From: Paractinoplanes pyxinae
GTDB lineage: Bacteria; Actinomycetota; Actinomycetes; Mycobacteriales; Micromonosporaceae
Direction of reading: 5' to 3'
Length of the DNA: 64,000 nt
NCBI RefSeq assembly: GCF_026626335.1
Contig: NZ_JAPNTZ010000002.1
Coordinates: 124,001 to 188,000 of the forward strand
The position numbers and the translations under genes are program-made. The notes beneath the pieces were generated by a model. That model ran no database searches and was not told where the DNA came from. It was given only the letters and a program-made list of their open reading frames with translations. Of this stretch, positions 57,417-64,000 are shown one piece after another; positions within the stretch are counted from its first letter, which is position 1; every line of letters starts with the position of its first letter.

Positions 57417-58841
57417 ATGTCCACCGCAGCCGATACACGTACGTCGAAGAATGGTTTTGACCGGTTCTTTGAGATCTCGGCGCGGGGTTCGACCCTCGGC
57501 CGCGAGGTCCGTGGTGGCCTGGCCACCTTCTTCACGATGGCCTACATCGTGGTGCTCAACCCGCTGATCATCGGGAACGGGGTCGACGGGGACGGCGGCC
57601 AGTTGCCGATCGCCGCCCTGGCCGCCGGCACCGCGCTGGTGGCGGGCGTCATGACCATCCTGATGGGAGTCGTGGCCAGGTTCCCGCTCGCTCTGGCGGC
57701 CGGGCTCGGTGTCAACGCCCTGGTCGCGTACGAGATCGCACCCGAAATGACCTGGGCCGACGCCATGGGTCTGGTCGTGATCGAGGGTGTGCTCATCGCC
57801 ATCCTGGTGCTCACCGGCCTGCGCGAGCTGGTCTTCCGGGCCGTGCCGACCCAGCTCAAGACGGCCATCGGGGTTGGCATCGGCCTGTTCCTGATGATCA
57901 TCGGCCTGGTCGACGCCGGCTTCGTCAACCGCGTGCCGGACGCCGCCAACACCACCGTGCCGGTCGAGCTCGGCGTCGGCGGCAAGCTGGCCACCTGGCC
58001 GGCCGCGGTGTTCGTGATCGGCCTGCTCTTCACGCTGATCCTGTTCGTGCGCAAGGTTCGTGGCGCGATCCTGATCGGCATCCTCGGCACCACCGTGCTG
58101 GCGATCATCGTCGAGGCGATCGCGCACCCCAAGGGCTGGTCGCTGAACGTGCCCAAGCTGCCCGAGAAGATCGTGAGCACGCCCGACCTGTCGCTGATCG
58201 GCCACTTCAACGTGCTCGACTCGTGGTCGCGGGCGGGCTGGCTGGTCGTGCTGATGTTCATCTTCAGCCTGCTGATCACCGACTTCTTCGACACGATGGG
58301 CACGATGGTCGCGGTCGGCCAGGAGGGTGGGCTCCTGGACGAGCGGGGCATGCCGCCGCGTACGCGGGAAATCCTGCTCGTCGACTCGGTCGCGGCCGCC
58401 GCCGGTGGCGCCGCCAGCGTGTCGAGCAACACCGCGTACATCGAAAGCGCGGCCGGCGTCGGCGAGGGCGCCCGCACCGGCGCCGCGAACCTGGTCACCG
58501 GCGGTCTGTTCCTGCTCGCGATGTTCCTGACGCCGCTGGTCTCGGTGGTTCCGTTCGAGGCGGCGTCGACCGCGCTGGTGGTGGTCGGCTTCCTGATGCT
58601 GACCGCGATCCGGCAGATCGACTGGACCGATTACACGATCGCGGTGCCGGCCTTCCTGACGGTCACGCTCATGCCCTTCACCTACTCGATCTCCAACGGC
58701 ATCGGGGCCGGTGTCATCTCGTACGTCGTTCTGAAGGTCGCCACGGGCCGGGCCCGCGAGATCCACCCCATCCTGTACGGGGTCGCCGTGCTCTTCGTCC
58801 TGTACTTCTTGCGTGGGCCGTTGGAGAGCTGGATCCTGTGA
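57417..58841 (+). CDS. NCS2-family purine permease (AzgA-like)
   Basis: 474 residues with about 12-14 membrane segments. The start FFEISARGSTLGREVRGGLA is the AzgA signature, followed by FFTMAYIVVLNPLIIG. FPLALAAGLGVNALVAYEIA and the conserved ITDFFDTMGTMVAVGQEGGL (Glu near the substrate site) follow. It imports hypoxanthine, guanine or adenine with H+. The ATG follows GGAGAGAG. No purine riboswitch was recognised in the 131-bp upstream gap. A single gene; the MarR/MFS unit follows. Confidence 0.92.
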   Translation: MSTAADTRTSKNGFDRFFEISARGSTLGREVRGGLATFFTMAYIVVLNPLIIGNGVDGDGGQLPIAALAAGTALVAGVMTILMGVVARFPLALAAGLGVNALVAYEIAPEMTWADAMGLVVIEGVLIAILVLTGLRELVFRAVPTQLKTAIGVGIGLFLMIIGLVDAGFVNRVPDAANTTVPVELGVGGKLATWPAAVFVIGLLFTLILFVRKVRGAILIGILGTTVLAIIVEAIAHPKGWSLNVPKLPEKIVSTPDLSLIGHFNVLDSWSRAGWLVVLMFIFSLLITDFFDTMGTMVAVGQEGGLLDERGMPPRTREILLVDSVAAAAGGAASVSSNTAYIESAAGVGEGARTGAANLVTGGLFLLAMFLTPLVSVVPFEAASTALVVVGFLMLTAIRQIDWTDYTIAVPAFLTVTLMPFTYSISNGIGAGVISYVVLKVATGRAREIHPILYGVAVLFVLYFLRGPLESWIL

Positions 58842-58868
58842 CCGCAGTCATGACCTGTTCGAATGTCG

Positions 58869-58894
58869 TTAGCCAGGCTCATTAGCTAGGCTAA
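58869..58894. promoter_or_regulatory. MarR-type operator
   Basis: TTAGCCAGGCT (58869-58879) and TTAGCTAGGCTAA (58882-58894): two direct 11-bp sites 13 bp apart, the second being a near-palindrome, just upstream of the MarR start. A -10-like TAGGCT overlaps the second site, so autorepression is likely. Confidence 0.75.
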
Positions 58895-58899
58895 GAATC

Positions 58900-59364
58900 G
58901 TGATGGAGTGGCCCGTGGTGGCGGATCATGGCCTGGCCGGTCGGGAAAGTGCCGACGAGCTGGCCAAGACCGTGCGCGAGTCGATTCAGCGGTTGAACCG
59001 GCGGATCCGTCAGGCCCGCCCGGTCGGTGATCTCACCTTCAGCCAGCTCTCCGCGCTGACCAGCCTCCAGCTGGCCGGCGCGCTGACCCCGCGCGAACTG
59101 GCCGACGTGGAACGCGTCCAGCCCCCGACGATGACCAAGATCGTCGGGAAGCTGGAGGAGCGTGGGCTGGTCGCCCGGACCCCGCACCCGACCGACGGCC
59201 GGCAGGTCATCCTGTCGGCCACCGAACAGGGGCAGGCCGTGCACGCCCAGTTCGAGAAGGCGCGTAACGAGTGGCTGGCCTCCCAGCTGGCCGCTCTGGC
59301 GCCCGAGGACAGGGAGACGCTCGCGAAGGCGTCGGAGATTTTGCAGAAGATCTCCCGCGCCTGA
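58900..59364 (+). CDS. MarR-family regulator
   Basis: 154 residues from GTG 58900 (ATG 58903 is possible), probably leaderless. Winged helix: FSQLSALTSLQLAGALTPRE, ADVERVQPPTMTKIVGKLEE, GLVARTPHPTDGRQVILSAT. The promoter carries a double site. The MFS gene follows 67 bp downstream, so it probably controls that transporter and itself. Confidence 0.92.
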   Translation: MMEWPVVADHGLAGRESADELAKTVRESIQRLNRRIRQARPVGDLTFSQLSALTSLQLAGALTPRELADVERVQPPTMTKIVGKLEERGLVARTPHPTDGRQVILSATEQGQAVHAQFEKARNEWLASQLAALAPEDRETLAKASEILQKISRA

Positions 59365-59431
59365 GGGTTCGGCTACGCGGCGCTTCGTCACGTGACGATG
59401 ACGCGTACGACCGAACAGGAGGCACAGCCGC

Positions 59432-60751
59432 GTGCGGTCAGTGCTCAGCACCACCTTCAGCTCGCTGCGAGTCCGCAACTACCGGCTCTTCGCCACCGGC
59501 CAACTGGTGAAGCTCGTCGGCGTGTGGATGATGTTCACCGCGCAGGACTGGCTGGTGCTCGACCTGTCCGGCAACTCGCCGGGCGCGCTCGGGGCGGTGA
59601 CCTCGCTGCAGTTCCTGCCGGTGCTGCTGCTCACCCTCTATGCCGGCAAACTGGCCGACCGCTTCGACAAGCGGCGCCTGCTGGTGGCGGCCAACGCGGC
59701 CTTCGCGGTCACGGCGATCGCCCTCGCGGTGCTGGTCGCCTCGGGCCACGTCCAGTTGTGGCACGTCTTCCTCTTCGCCGGCCTGCTCGGCATCGCCAAC
59801 GCCGTCGAGACCCCGGTGCGGCAGGCCTTCGTCTCCGAGCTGGTCGAGCTGCCGCTGCTGCCGAACGCGCTCGCCCTGTCGGCGGCCACGTTCAACACCG
59901 CGCGGATCGGCGGGCCGGCGCTGGCCGGGGTGGCGCTCGCGCTGTTCGACACCGGGCCGGTCTTCCTGATCGCGACCGTGCTCGCGGTGGCGCCGATCTT
60001 CAGCTACACCCGCATGCGGGCGGCCGAGCTGCGACCGGCGGAGCGACAGGCCAAGAAGGACGCCCGCATCGCCGACGGCCTGCGGTACGTGTGGAAGCGG
60101 TCCGACCTGATGCTGCCGATCGGGTTGATGTTCGTGGTCGGCATGATCGGCTTCAACTTCCCGGTCACCCTGGCCGCCCTCGCGAAGATCGACTTCAACG
60201 CGGGGCCGTCCACCTTCGGCCTGCTGACCACGGCCTTGGCGGTGGGTGCGCTGGGCGGGGCGCTGGCCGGTAGCGGCCGGCGGGCCCGCCCCGGGGCGTA
60301 CGTGGTGATCGGGGCCGCCCTGGCCTTCAGTGTGCTCGAGTTCGTGGTTGGGTTCGCCCCGACCTTCGTGGTGGCCATGCTGTTGCTGGTGCCGACCGGG
60401 TTCTTCTCGATCTATCTGGCCCAGGCGGCCAACCACCGCGTGCAGATGGGCGTCGACCCGGAGTTCCGGGGCCGCGTGATGGCGCTCTACGTGCTGGTCT
60501 TCCTGGGCACGACGCCGATCGGGGCGTCGCTGGCGGGCTGGTGGGGTGAGCGCTTCGGGGTGGCGTCCAGCATCTCGGGCGCCGGGATCGTCTGTTTCGT
60601 CGCCTCGCTGGCCGCGCTCGTGTGGCAGCTGCGCACCAGCGGCGAGCGCCTTTCGGTGACGCTGCGCCCGAGGCCGCGCCTCCGCCTGGTGCAGTCCGTC
60701 CGGGAGCCCTTCGAGGCGTCGGCGGAGGAGAAACTGCCGTCGGCCGCCTGA
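59432..60751 (+). CDS. MFS transporter (MFS_3), partner of MarR
   Basis: 439 residues from GTG 59432, with AGGAGG 8 bases upstream. About 12 helices; FSSLRVRNYRLFATGQLVKL at the N-terminus and YAGKLADRFDKRRLLVAANA are the MFS_3 signature. It probably exports a toxic small molecule, and MarR repression is consistent with efflux. The C-terminal 50 residues are charged and cytoplasmic. Confidence 0.9.
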   Translation: MRSVLSTTFSSLRVRNYRLFATGQLVKLVGVWMMFTAQDWLVLDLSGNSPGALGAVTSLQFLPVLLLTLYAGKLADRFDKRRLLVAANAAFAVTAIALAVLVASGHVQLWHVFLFAGLLGIANAVETPVRQAFVSELVELPLLPNALALSAATFNTARIGGPALAGVALALFDTGPVFLIATVLAVAPIFSYTRMRAAELRPAERQAKKDARIADGLRYVWKRSDLMLPIGLMFVVGMIGFNFPVTLAALAKIDFNAGPSTFGLLTTALAVGALGGALAGSGRRARPGAYVVIGAALAFSVLEFVVGFAPTFVVAMLLLVPTGFFSIYLAQAANHRVQMGVDPEFRGRVMALYVLVFLGTTPIGASLAGWWGERFGVASSISGAGIVCFVASLAALVWQLRTSGERLSVTLRPRPRLRLVQSVREPFEASAEEKLPSAA

Positions 60752-60810
60752 CGGGTATTTGGCAGAAAAAGGTATTCCGGTACAGGGCTGTTTCGAATTA
60801 GCTTCAGTGC

Positions 60811-61260
60811 GTGGCCCTGACGCACATGGTTGTGCTGACGGCGGCGCTCGTCCTCCCCCTGACCGTGCCCTACGCGGTGGCGGTCCGGCTGCGGCGCGAC
60901 GAGTTCCGCCGCAAGCGCGCGTGCGCCGACAGCCCGGCCCACGTGGGTGCCTTGATCCGTCTTGACGAGTCGATCCGGGGCACCGATCCGGCCCACGTGC
61001 TGGCCCGCCTGGCGCCGCCCCCGATCGAGTGGCTGGCGCGTGACCTGCGCCGTCTCGACCGGCAGCGGCGGGGCGGGGTGACGCTCGAGTCGGTCCGCTG
61101 GCGGGCGGCCGTCATGCGCGCCTACGACGAACGGCTCTGCCTGGCCTGCCAATGCCTGGGCGTCACCGAAAACCTGCGTCCGCTCGATGGTCTCGATCGC
61201 GAAATTGAGCGCGTACGCGTGGAGGGCGCGCTCGAAGAGGCCGGTCTTCAGCTGCGCTGA
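60811..61260 (+). CDS. Hypothetical protein with N-terminal membrane helix (149 aa)
   Basis: From GTG 60811. The N-terminal helix MVVLTAALVLPLTVPYAVAV is probably a membrane anchor. The rest is Arg-rich and helical (APPPIEWLARDLRRLDRQRR; YDERLCLACQCLGVTENLRP, with three Cys close together). I do not recognise the family. It overlaps the convergent membrane-protein gene by 13 bases. Confidence 0.65.
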   Translation: MALTHMVVLTAALVLPLTVPYAVAVRLRRDEFRRKRACADSPAHVGALIRLDESIRGTDPAHVLARLAPPPIEWLARDLRRLDRQRRGGVTLESVRWRAAVMRAYDERLCLACQCLGVTENLRPLDGLDREIERVRVEGALEEAGLQLR

Positions 61261-61583
61261 CCGGCCGGCCGCGCGGGCACCAGCACGGCCAACGCCACGG
61301 CGAGCACCGCCCCCAGCACGCTCGGGAGCCCGAGTTCGCCCTCGACCGCGTAGGACGCCGCCGAGGTGGCGAGCACGCCCCCGCTGTACGCGAAGGCGGC
61401 GGGCAGAGCCACCCGGGCGAGCCGGTCGGGCAGCACCGCCGCGACCGCCAGGGCGACGATCAGGATCAGGTCGGGCACCAAGAAGAGGTTGTCCGGGCGC
61501 CACGAGTCGTGGACGAAGAGAAAGACGAGCGTGGTCAGGCTGAGAAAGGCCGCCGCTATCCGGCCCCACTGGAGGAGTCGCAT
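61248..61583 (-). CDS. Small four-helix membrane protein
   Basis: 111 residues. Helices: AAAFLSLTTLVFLFVHDSW, LVPDLILIVALAVAAVLP, VALPAAFAYSGGVLATSAAS, SVLGAVLAVALAVLVPA. The ATG directly adjoins the first TetR operator half, so the message is nearly leaderless and should be repressed by the divergent TetR. Function unknown. Confidence 0.8.
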   Translation of the reverse strand: MRLLQWGRIAAAFLSLTTLVFLFVHDSWRPDNLFLVPDLILIVALAVAAVLPDRLARVALPAAFAYSGGVLATSAASYAVEGELGLPSVLGAVLAVALAVLVPARPAGQRS

Positions 61584-61628
61584 GTCTACACCGTAGACAA
61601 GGCCGCCTGAGTTGTCTACGGCGTAGAC
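61584..61628. promoter_or_regulatory. Double TetR operator
   Basis: Two copies of the palindrome GTCTAC-N3-GTAGAC, at 61584-61598 (spacer ACC) and 61614-61628 (spacer GGC), 30 bp centre to centre, three helical turns. They lie between the divergent membrane-protein and TetR starts. A -10-like TAGACT overlaps the right site. Confidence 0.92.
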
Positions 61629-61637
61629 TGGTGTGCC

Positions 61638-62252
61638 GTGCCGCTGTCACCTGCCTCAATCGCCCAGGCCACGCTCGCGCTCGGCGACCGGGAGGGCGAG
61701 AAGGCGATGTCCATGCGCCGCATCGCCGCCGAACTGGGCTGCGATCCGATGGCCATCTACCGGCACTTCCCCAACCGGGAAGCGTTGCTCGATGCCGTCG
61801 CCGACGCGGTGGTCGACGAGGTGCCCGCGCCCGGCGACGAGGACTCCTGGGACGAGCGCATCCGGGTCGTTCTGGCCGGCATGCGGACGGTCGCGCTGCG
61901 CCACCCCGGCATCGCGGGACACGTCGCCTCCCGGCCGCCGCTCGGCCCCCGTGGGCGCCGGGTGGCGGGGACGTTGTTCGGGGCCCTGGCGGAGGCCGGG
62001 CTGCCGCCGGCCGATGTCGTCCGGGCCTTTCAAGCCCTGATCGCCTATGCGGCGGCCGGGCTGCAGATGGCGGTCGACGCGGGGGAGCGGGATGCGCGCT
62101 GGCAGCAGGTTAGCGACGCCATGGAGGGCCTGCCCGGTGATCAGATGCCCGTGGTGGGCTCGGCCGAGCAGTTCGAGTACGGCCTGCGGCTGCTGCTCAA
62201 CGGCATCCGGCTCGAGGGCGAACAAGCCCGCCGCCTTACGCGAGAGCGGTGA
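61638..62252 (+). CDS. TetR-family regulator with TetR C-terminal domain
   Basis: 204 residues from GTG 61638. HTH: SIAQATLALGDREGEKAMSM, RRIAAELGCDPMAIYRHFPN. The C-terminal part resembles tetracycline-repressor class C domains (LRHPGIAGHVASRPP; EQFEYGLRLLLNGI). The operator is just upstream, so it is autoregulated and controls the divergent membrane protein. The 3' end is involved in a 39-bp duplication. Confidence 0.92.
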   Translation: MPLSPASIAQATLALGDREGEKAMSMRRIAAELGCDPMAIYRHFPNREALLDAVADAVVDEVPAPGDEDSWDERIRVVLAGMRTVALRHPGIAGHVASRPPLGPRGRRVAGTLFGALAEAGLPPADVVRAFQALIAYAAAGLQMAVDAGERDARWQQVSDAMEGLPGDQMPVVGSAEQFEYGLRLLLNGIRLEGEQARRLTRER

Positions 62253-62297
62253 CCAGGGCAACAAGCGCGCCGCCTTACGCGAGAGCGGTGACCAGCA
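62221..62297. repeat. 39-bp tandem duplication at two convergent gene ends
   Basis: AACAAGC plus GCCGCCTTACGCGAGAGCGG and GTGACCAG is present twice (62221-62258 and 62260-62297). The reverse complement of the second copy is the 3' end of the DUF1772 gene (LVTALA-stop), and the first copy is the last codons of the TetR gene. Confidence 0.9.
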
Positions 62298-62721
62298 GGG
62301 CGAACGCGGCGATGATGACCGCGACGCGGAGGTAGTGGAAGCGGTCCCACCGGCTCATCTGCTGCTTCCAGTCTGCGGGCCGGGTCTCCGGCGTCCACGT
62401 CTTGGCCCGGTTGTTGATCGGGACGAGCAGCAGGACCGACATGACCACGCTGACGATGAGCAGGGCGCCGGCCGTGATGACCAGGCCTGTGCCGCCGTCA
62501 CCCCAGCCCGCGACGGCCCAGATCGCGACGAGGACCAGCGAGCTGATGTACCAGACCGGCATCGCGGCGCCGAGCATCCGGCCGCCGTGGGCGCGACCCA
62601 GCTGACCGCTGTCGCCCGGGAGGGCGTCGAGGATCCGGTTGAGAACGACGGCGACGGCGAATTCGACCCCGACCATCACGCCGACGACCACCGTGGTGAC
62701 AACTTGGAGCGAGGTGAGCAT
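62275..62721 (-). CDS. DUF1772 membrane protein
   Basis: 148 residues with four transmembrane helices (VVTTVVVGVMVGVEFAVAV; MPVWYISSLVLVAIWAVAG; VITAGALLIVSVVMSVLLLV; VAVIIAAFALLVTALA) and loop PINNRAKTWTPETRPADW, the DUF1772 signature. Function unknown. It is divergent from a TetR gene with an inverted repeat between, and is probably repressed by it. Confidence 0.87.
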   Translation of the reverse strand: MLTSLQVVTTVVVGVMVGVEFAVAVVLNRILDALPGDSGQLGRAHGGRMLGAAMPVWYISSLVLVAIWAVAGWGDGGTGLVITAGALLIVSVVMSVLLLVPINNRAKTWTPETRPADWKQQMSRWDRFHYLRVAVIIAAFALLVTALA

Positions 62722-62740
62722 GACGACTCCATCCAGAATC

Positions 62741-62803
62741 TAGCGTTGATAGCGAATGAAGCAACGCTATATCTGCTGTCGCTCGGTTGTCTAGCGGTGC
62801 TAG
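62741..62803. promoter_or_regulatory. Operators between DUF1772 and TetR genes
   Basis: An inverted repeat TAGCGTTG (62741-62748) / CAACGCTA (62762-62769), and a second palindrome CTAGC-GGT-GCTAG (62791-62803) that touches a -10-like TAGGAT 7 bases before the TetR ATG. Confidence 0.75.
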
Positions 62804-62812
62804 GATTTCTTC

Positions 62813-63412
62813 ATGTCGGTACAGGGACGCAAGGAGCGCGAACGAGCGGACCGCGAGCGGCTGATCCTGGCGACGGCCCGCGAACTCGCCGAGCAGCAGG
62901 GGTGGGAGGCGGTGACCACCCGCCGGCTGGCCGAGCGCATCGAGTACAGCCAGCCCGTCCTCTACAGCCACTTCCGGGGCAAGCGCGAGATCATCGGCGC
63001 CGTCGCGCTGCAGGGTGCGGCCGAGATGGCGACGGCGTTGCGGGCCGCGGCGGCCACGGCCGACGAGCCGCGCGGGCGGGTCGCCGCCCTGGCTCAGGCC
63101 TACCTGGACTTTGCCGCCCGCAACCCGGCTGTCTACGACGCCATGTTCCAGCTCGACGGCGGCCTGGCGTTCGCCCAGGCGGACACCCCGGAACCGCTGA
63201 AGGAGGGGTTCGCCGCGTTGCTGGGCAGCCTGAGCGAGGTCGCGGGTGACGGCGTCGACCCAGGGCTGTTCACCGAGGTGTTCTGGGCGGCCCTGCACGG
63301 GCTGGCCACCCTGACCCGGGCGGGACGGCTGCCGTCCGAGCACGCCGAACGCCGGACGGAACTGCTGGTCGACCGGTGGGTTCAGAGCGGCCAGGAAGCC
63401 AAGCGCTCGTAG
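62813..63412 (+). CDS. TetR-family regulator
   Basis: 199 residues from ATG 62813, apparently leaderless. HTH: ILATARELAEQQGWEAVTTR, RLAERIEYSQPVLYSHFRGK. The C-terminal WHG-like domain has YLDFAARNPAVYDAMFQLDG. It likely controls itself and the divergent DUF1772 gene. It overlaps the convergent thpR gene by 31 bases. Confidence 0.92.
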   Translation: MSVQGRKERERADRERLILATARELAEQQGWEAVTTRRLAERIEYSQPVLYSHFRGKREIIGAVALQGAAEMATALRAAAATADEPRGRVAALAQAYLDFAARNPAVYDAMFQLDGGLAFAQADTPEPLKEGFAALLGSLSEVAGDGVDPGLFTEVFWAALHGLATLTRAGRLPSEHAERRTELLVDRWVQSGQEAKRS

Positions 63413-63861
63413 CGGCCCTCGCTGCTGCTCATCAGCTCGAACGACGTCACCGGCCACGGAGCGCCCTCATGAGCGGCCAAGGCACGGCGTAGGGCGCCGT
63501 CCGAGTGGTACGAGACTGTCAGGTGCGGACGGAACGGGCGATCGTCGCTGGGGAAACCGCCTAGGGTCAGCGCTTCCCGTACGTCTTCCCGCAGCTCAGC
63601 CAACTGCGCGAGATCACCCTCGACGCCGGCCCAGGCCGCCGAGCCGAACTGGCCGCCACCGCTCAGGCGCAGCTCGAACGGGCCGGGCGACGGCACGTCG
63701 GCCAGCACGGGCGCGACCGTCGACGGTGGCGCGTCGCCCAGGAAGACCAGGGTGAGATGCCACTTCTCGACAGGCGTCAGCCGTGAGGCGGGCGGGAGAA
63801 CACCGCGCAGCGCCTCCAGCGGAGACGCCGGCGGGAAGATGCCGACGAAGAGCCGCGTCAG
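63382..63861 (-). CDS. thpR: RNA 2',3'-cyclic phosphodiesterase ThpR (2'-5' RNA ligase family)
   Basis: 159 residues. Both HxTx motifs are present: KWHLTLVFLG and RPHLTVSYHS. Homology begins at TRLFVGIFPP. No ATG, GTG or TTG precedes it; the only plausible start is CTG 63861, overlapping the sepH stop (CTGA), which suggests coupling. A GTG at 63708 is too late because it removes the first catalytic motif. Confidence 0.88.
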   Translation of the reverse strand: MTRLFVGIFPPASPLEALRGVLPPASRLTPVEKWHLTLVFLGDAPPSTVAPVLADVPSPGPFELRLSGGGQFGSAAWAGVEGDLAQLAELREDVREALTLGGFPSDDRPFRPHLTVSYHSDGALRRALAAHEGAPWPVTSFELMSSSEGRYERLASWPL

Positions 63862-64000
63862 GACGACTCGCGGGCCGCGGGACCGCCCCCGAAGAGGACG
63901 TCGTCCCAGCTCGGGAGCCGCTTGCGGGGCTTCGCCTCGTCGGTCTCGGACGGCTGCTGACCCTGGCCGACCGTGCGCCGGGGGCGCAGGACCGCCAGCG
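63858..64000 (-). CDS. sepH: SepH cell-division protein (C-terminal end only)
   Basis: Only the last 46 residues are in the window: they contain KPRKRLPSWDDVLFGGGPAA, which matches the conserved end of SepH (DUF3071), an FtsZ-binding regulator of actinobacterial septation. The start is outside the window. It is translationally linked to thpR by a 4-base overlap. Confidence 0.85.
   Translation of the reverse strand, partial: LAVLRPRRTVGQGQQPSETDEAKPRKRLPSWDDVLFGGGPAARESS

Overview
The window is very GC-rich, uses many GTG starts and overlapping stop/start codons, and carries an actinobacterial gene set: bldG with its anti-sigma partner, DUF397 (BldB-like) proteins, futalosine-pathway menaquinone genes, SepH, XPB helicase, DUF3027 and DUF2530. 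It most resembles a filamentous actinobacterium of the Micromonosporaceae (Actinoplanes-like). The family is an inference. The order tad cluster - DEAD helicase - bldG - proton pyrophosphatase - topA - tmk - holB is the conserved order known from Streptomyces.

Layout. 1-4.5 kb: end of a tad (Flp pilus / secretion) operon: Ssd/CpaE-like, TadA, TadB, TadC, DUF4244 pilin-like and two TadE-like minor pilins, with two in-phase tandem repeats. 4.6-15 kb: MrfA-type helicase, BldG switch, K+-independent H+-pyrophosphatase, lipoprotein and topoisomerase I. 15-18.2 kb: sugar-lactone oxidase, TetR, PLP-dependent deaminase/aldolase. 18.3-26.8 kb: an MFS-thymidylate kinase fusion with an apparent ATC start, holB, a YbaB plus ESX-like operon, an LPXTG surface protein and RicT. 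26.8-27.8 kb: a roughly 41-bp tandem repeat array. 28-31 kb: metallophosphoesterase, tRNA-Thr, DJ-1/PfpI protein, DUF2231 protein. 31-35.8 kb: a lower-GC accessory island with two XRE-DUF5753 regulators, three DUF397 proteins, long palindromes and strong terminators. 35.8-46.7 kb: geranylgeranyl-reductase-like protein, acetyltransferase, TetR, two MFS carriers, an array of 49-bp repeats, NUDIX, bacterial NHEJ (Ku, split LigD) and a PadR/HAAS pair. 46.7-57.3 kb: XPB helicase and its partner, HAD, cold-shock protein, mqnD and mqnB with a DnaA-box cluster, a large MFS protein, DUF3027 and DUF2530. 57.4-64 kb: NCS2 purine permease, MarR/MFS pair, two TetR/membrane-protein pairs with clear operators, ThpR and the end of sepH.

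The most interesting signals are non-coding. There is a cluster of DnaA boxes over mqnB and an inverted DnaA-box pair in the holB/ybaB divergent promoter. A perfect 32-bp palindrome lies upstream of a WhiJ-like regulator. Several tandem arrays have units that resemble the 3' end of the neighbouring gene, stop codon included. Several operators can be assigned by symmetry (PadR, MarR, two TetR).
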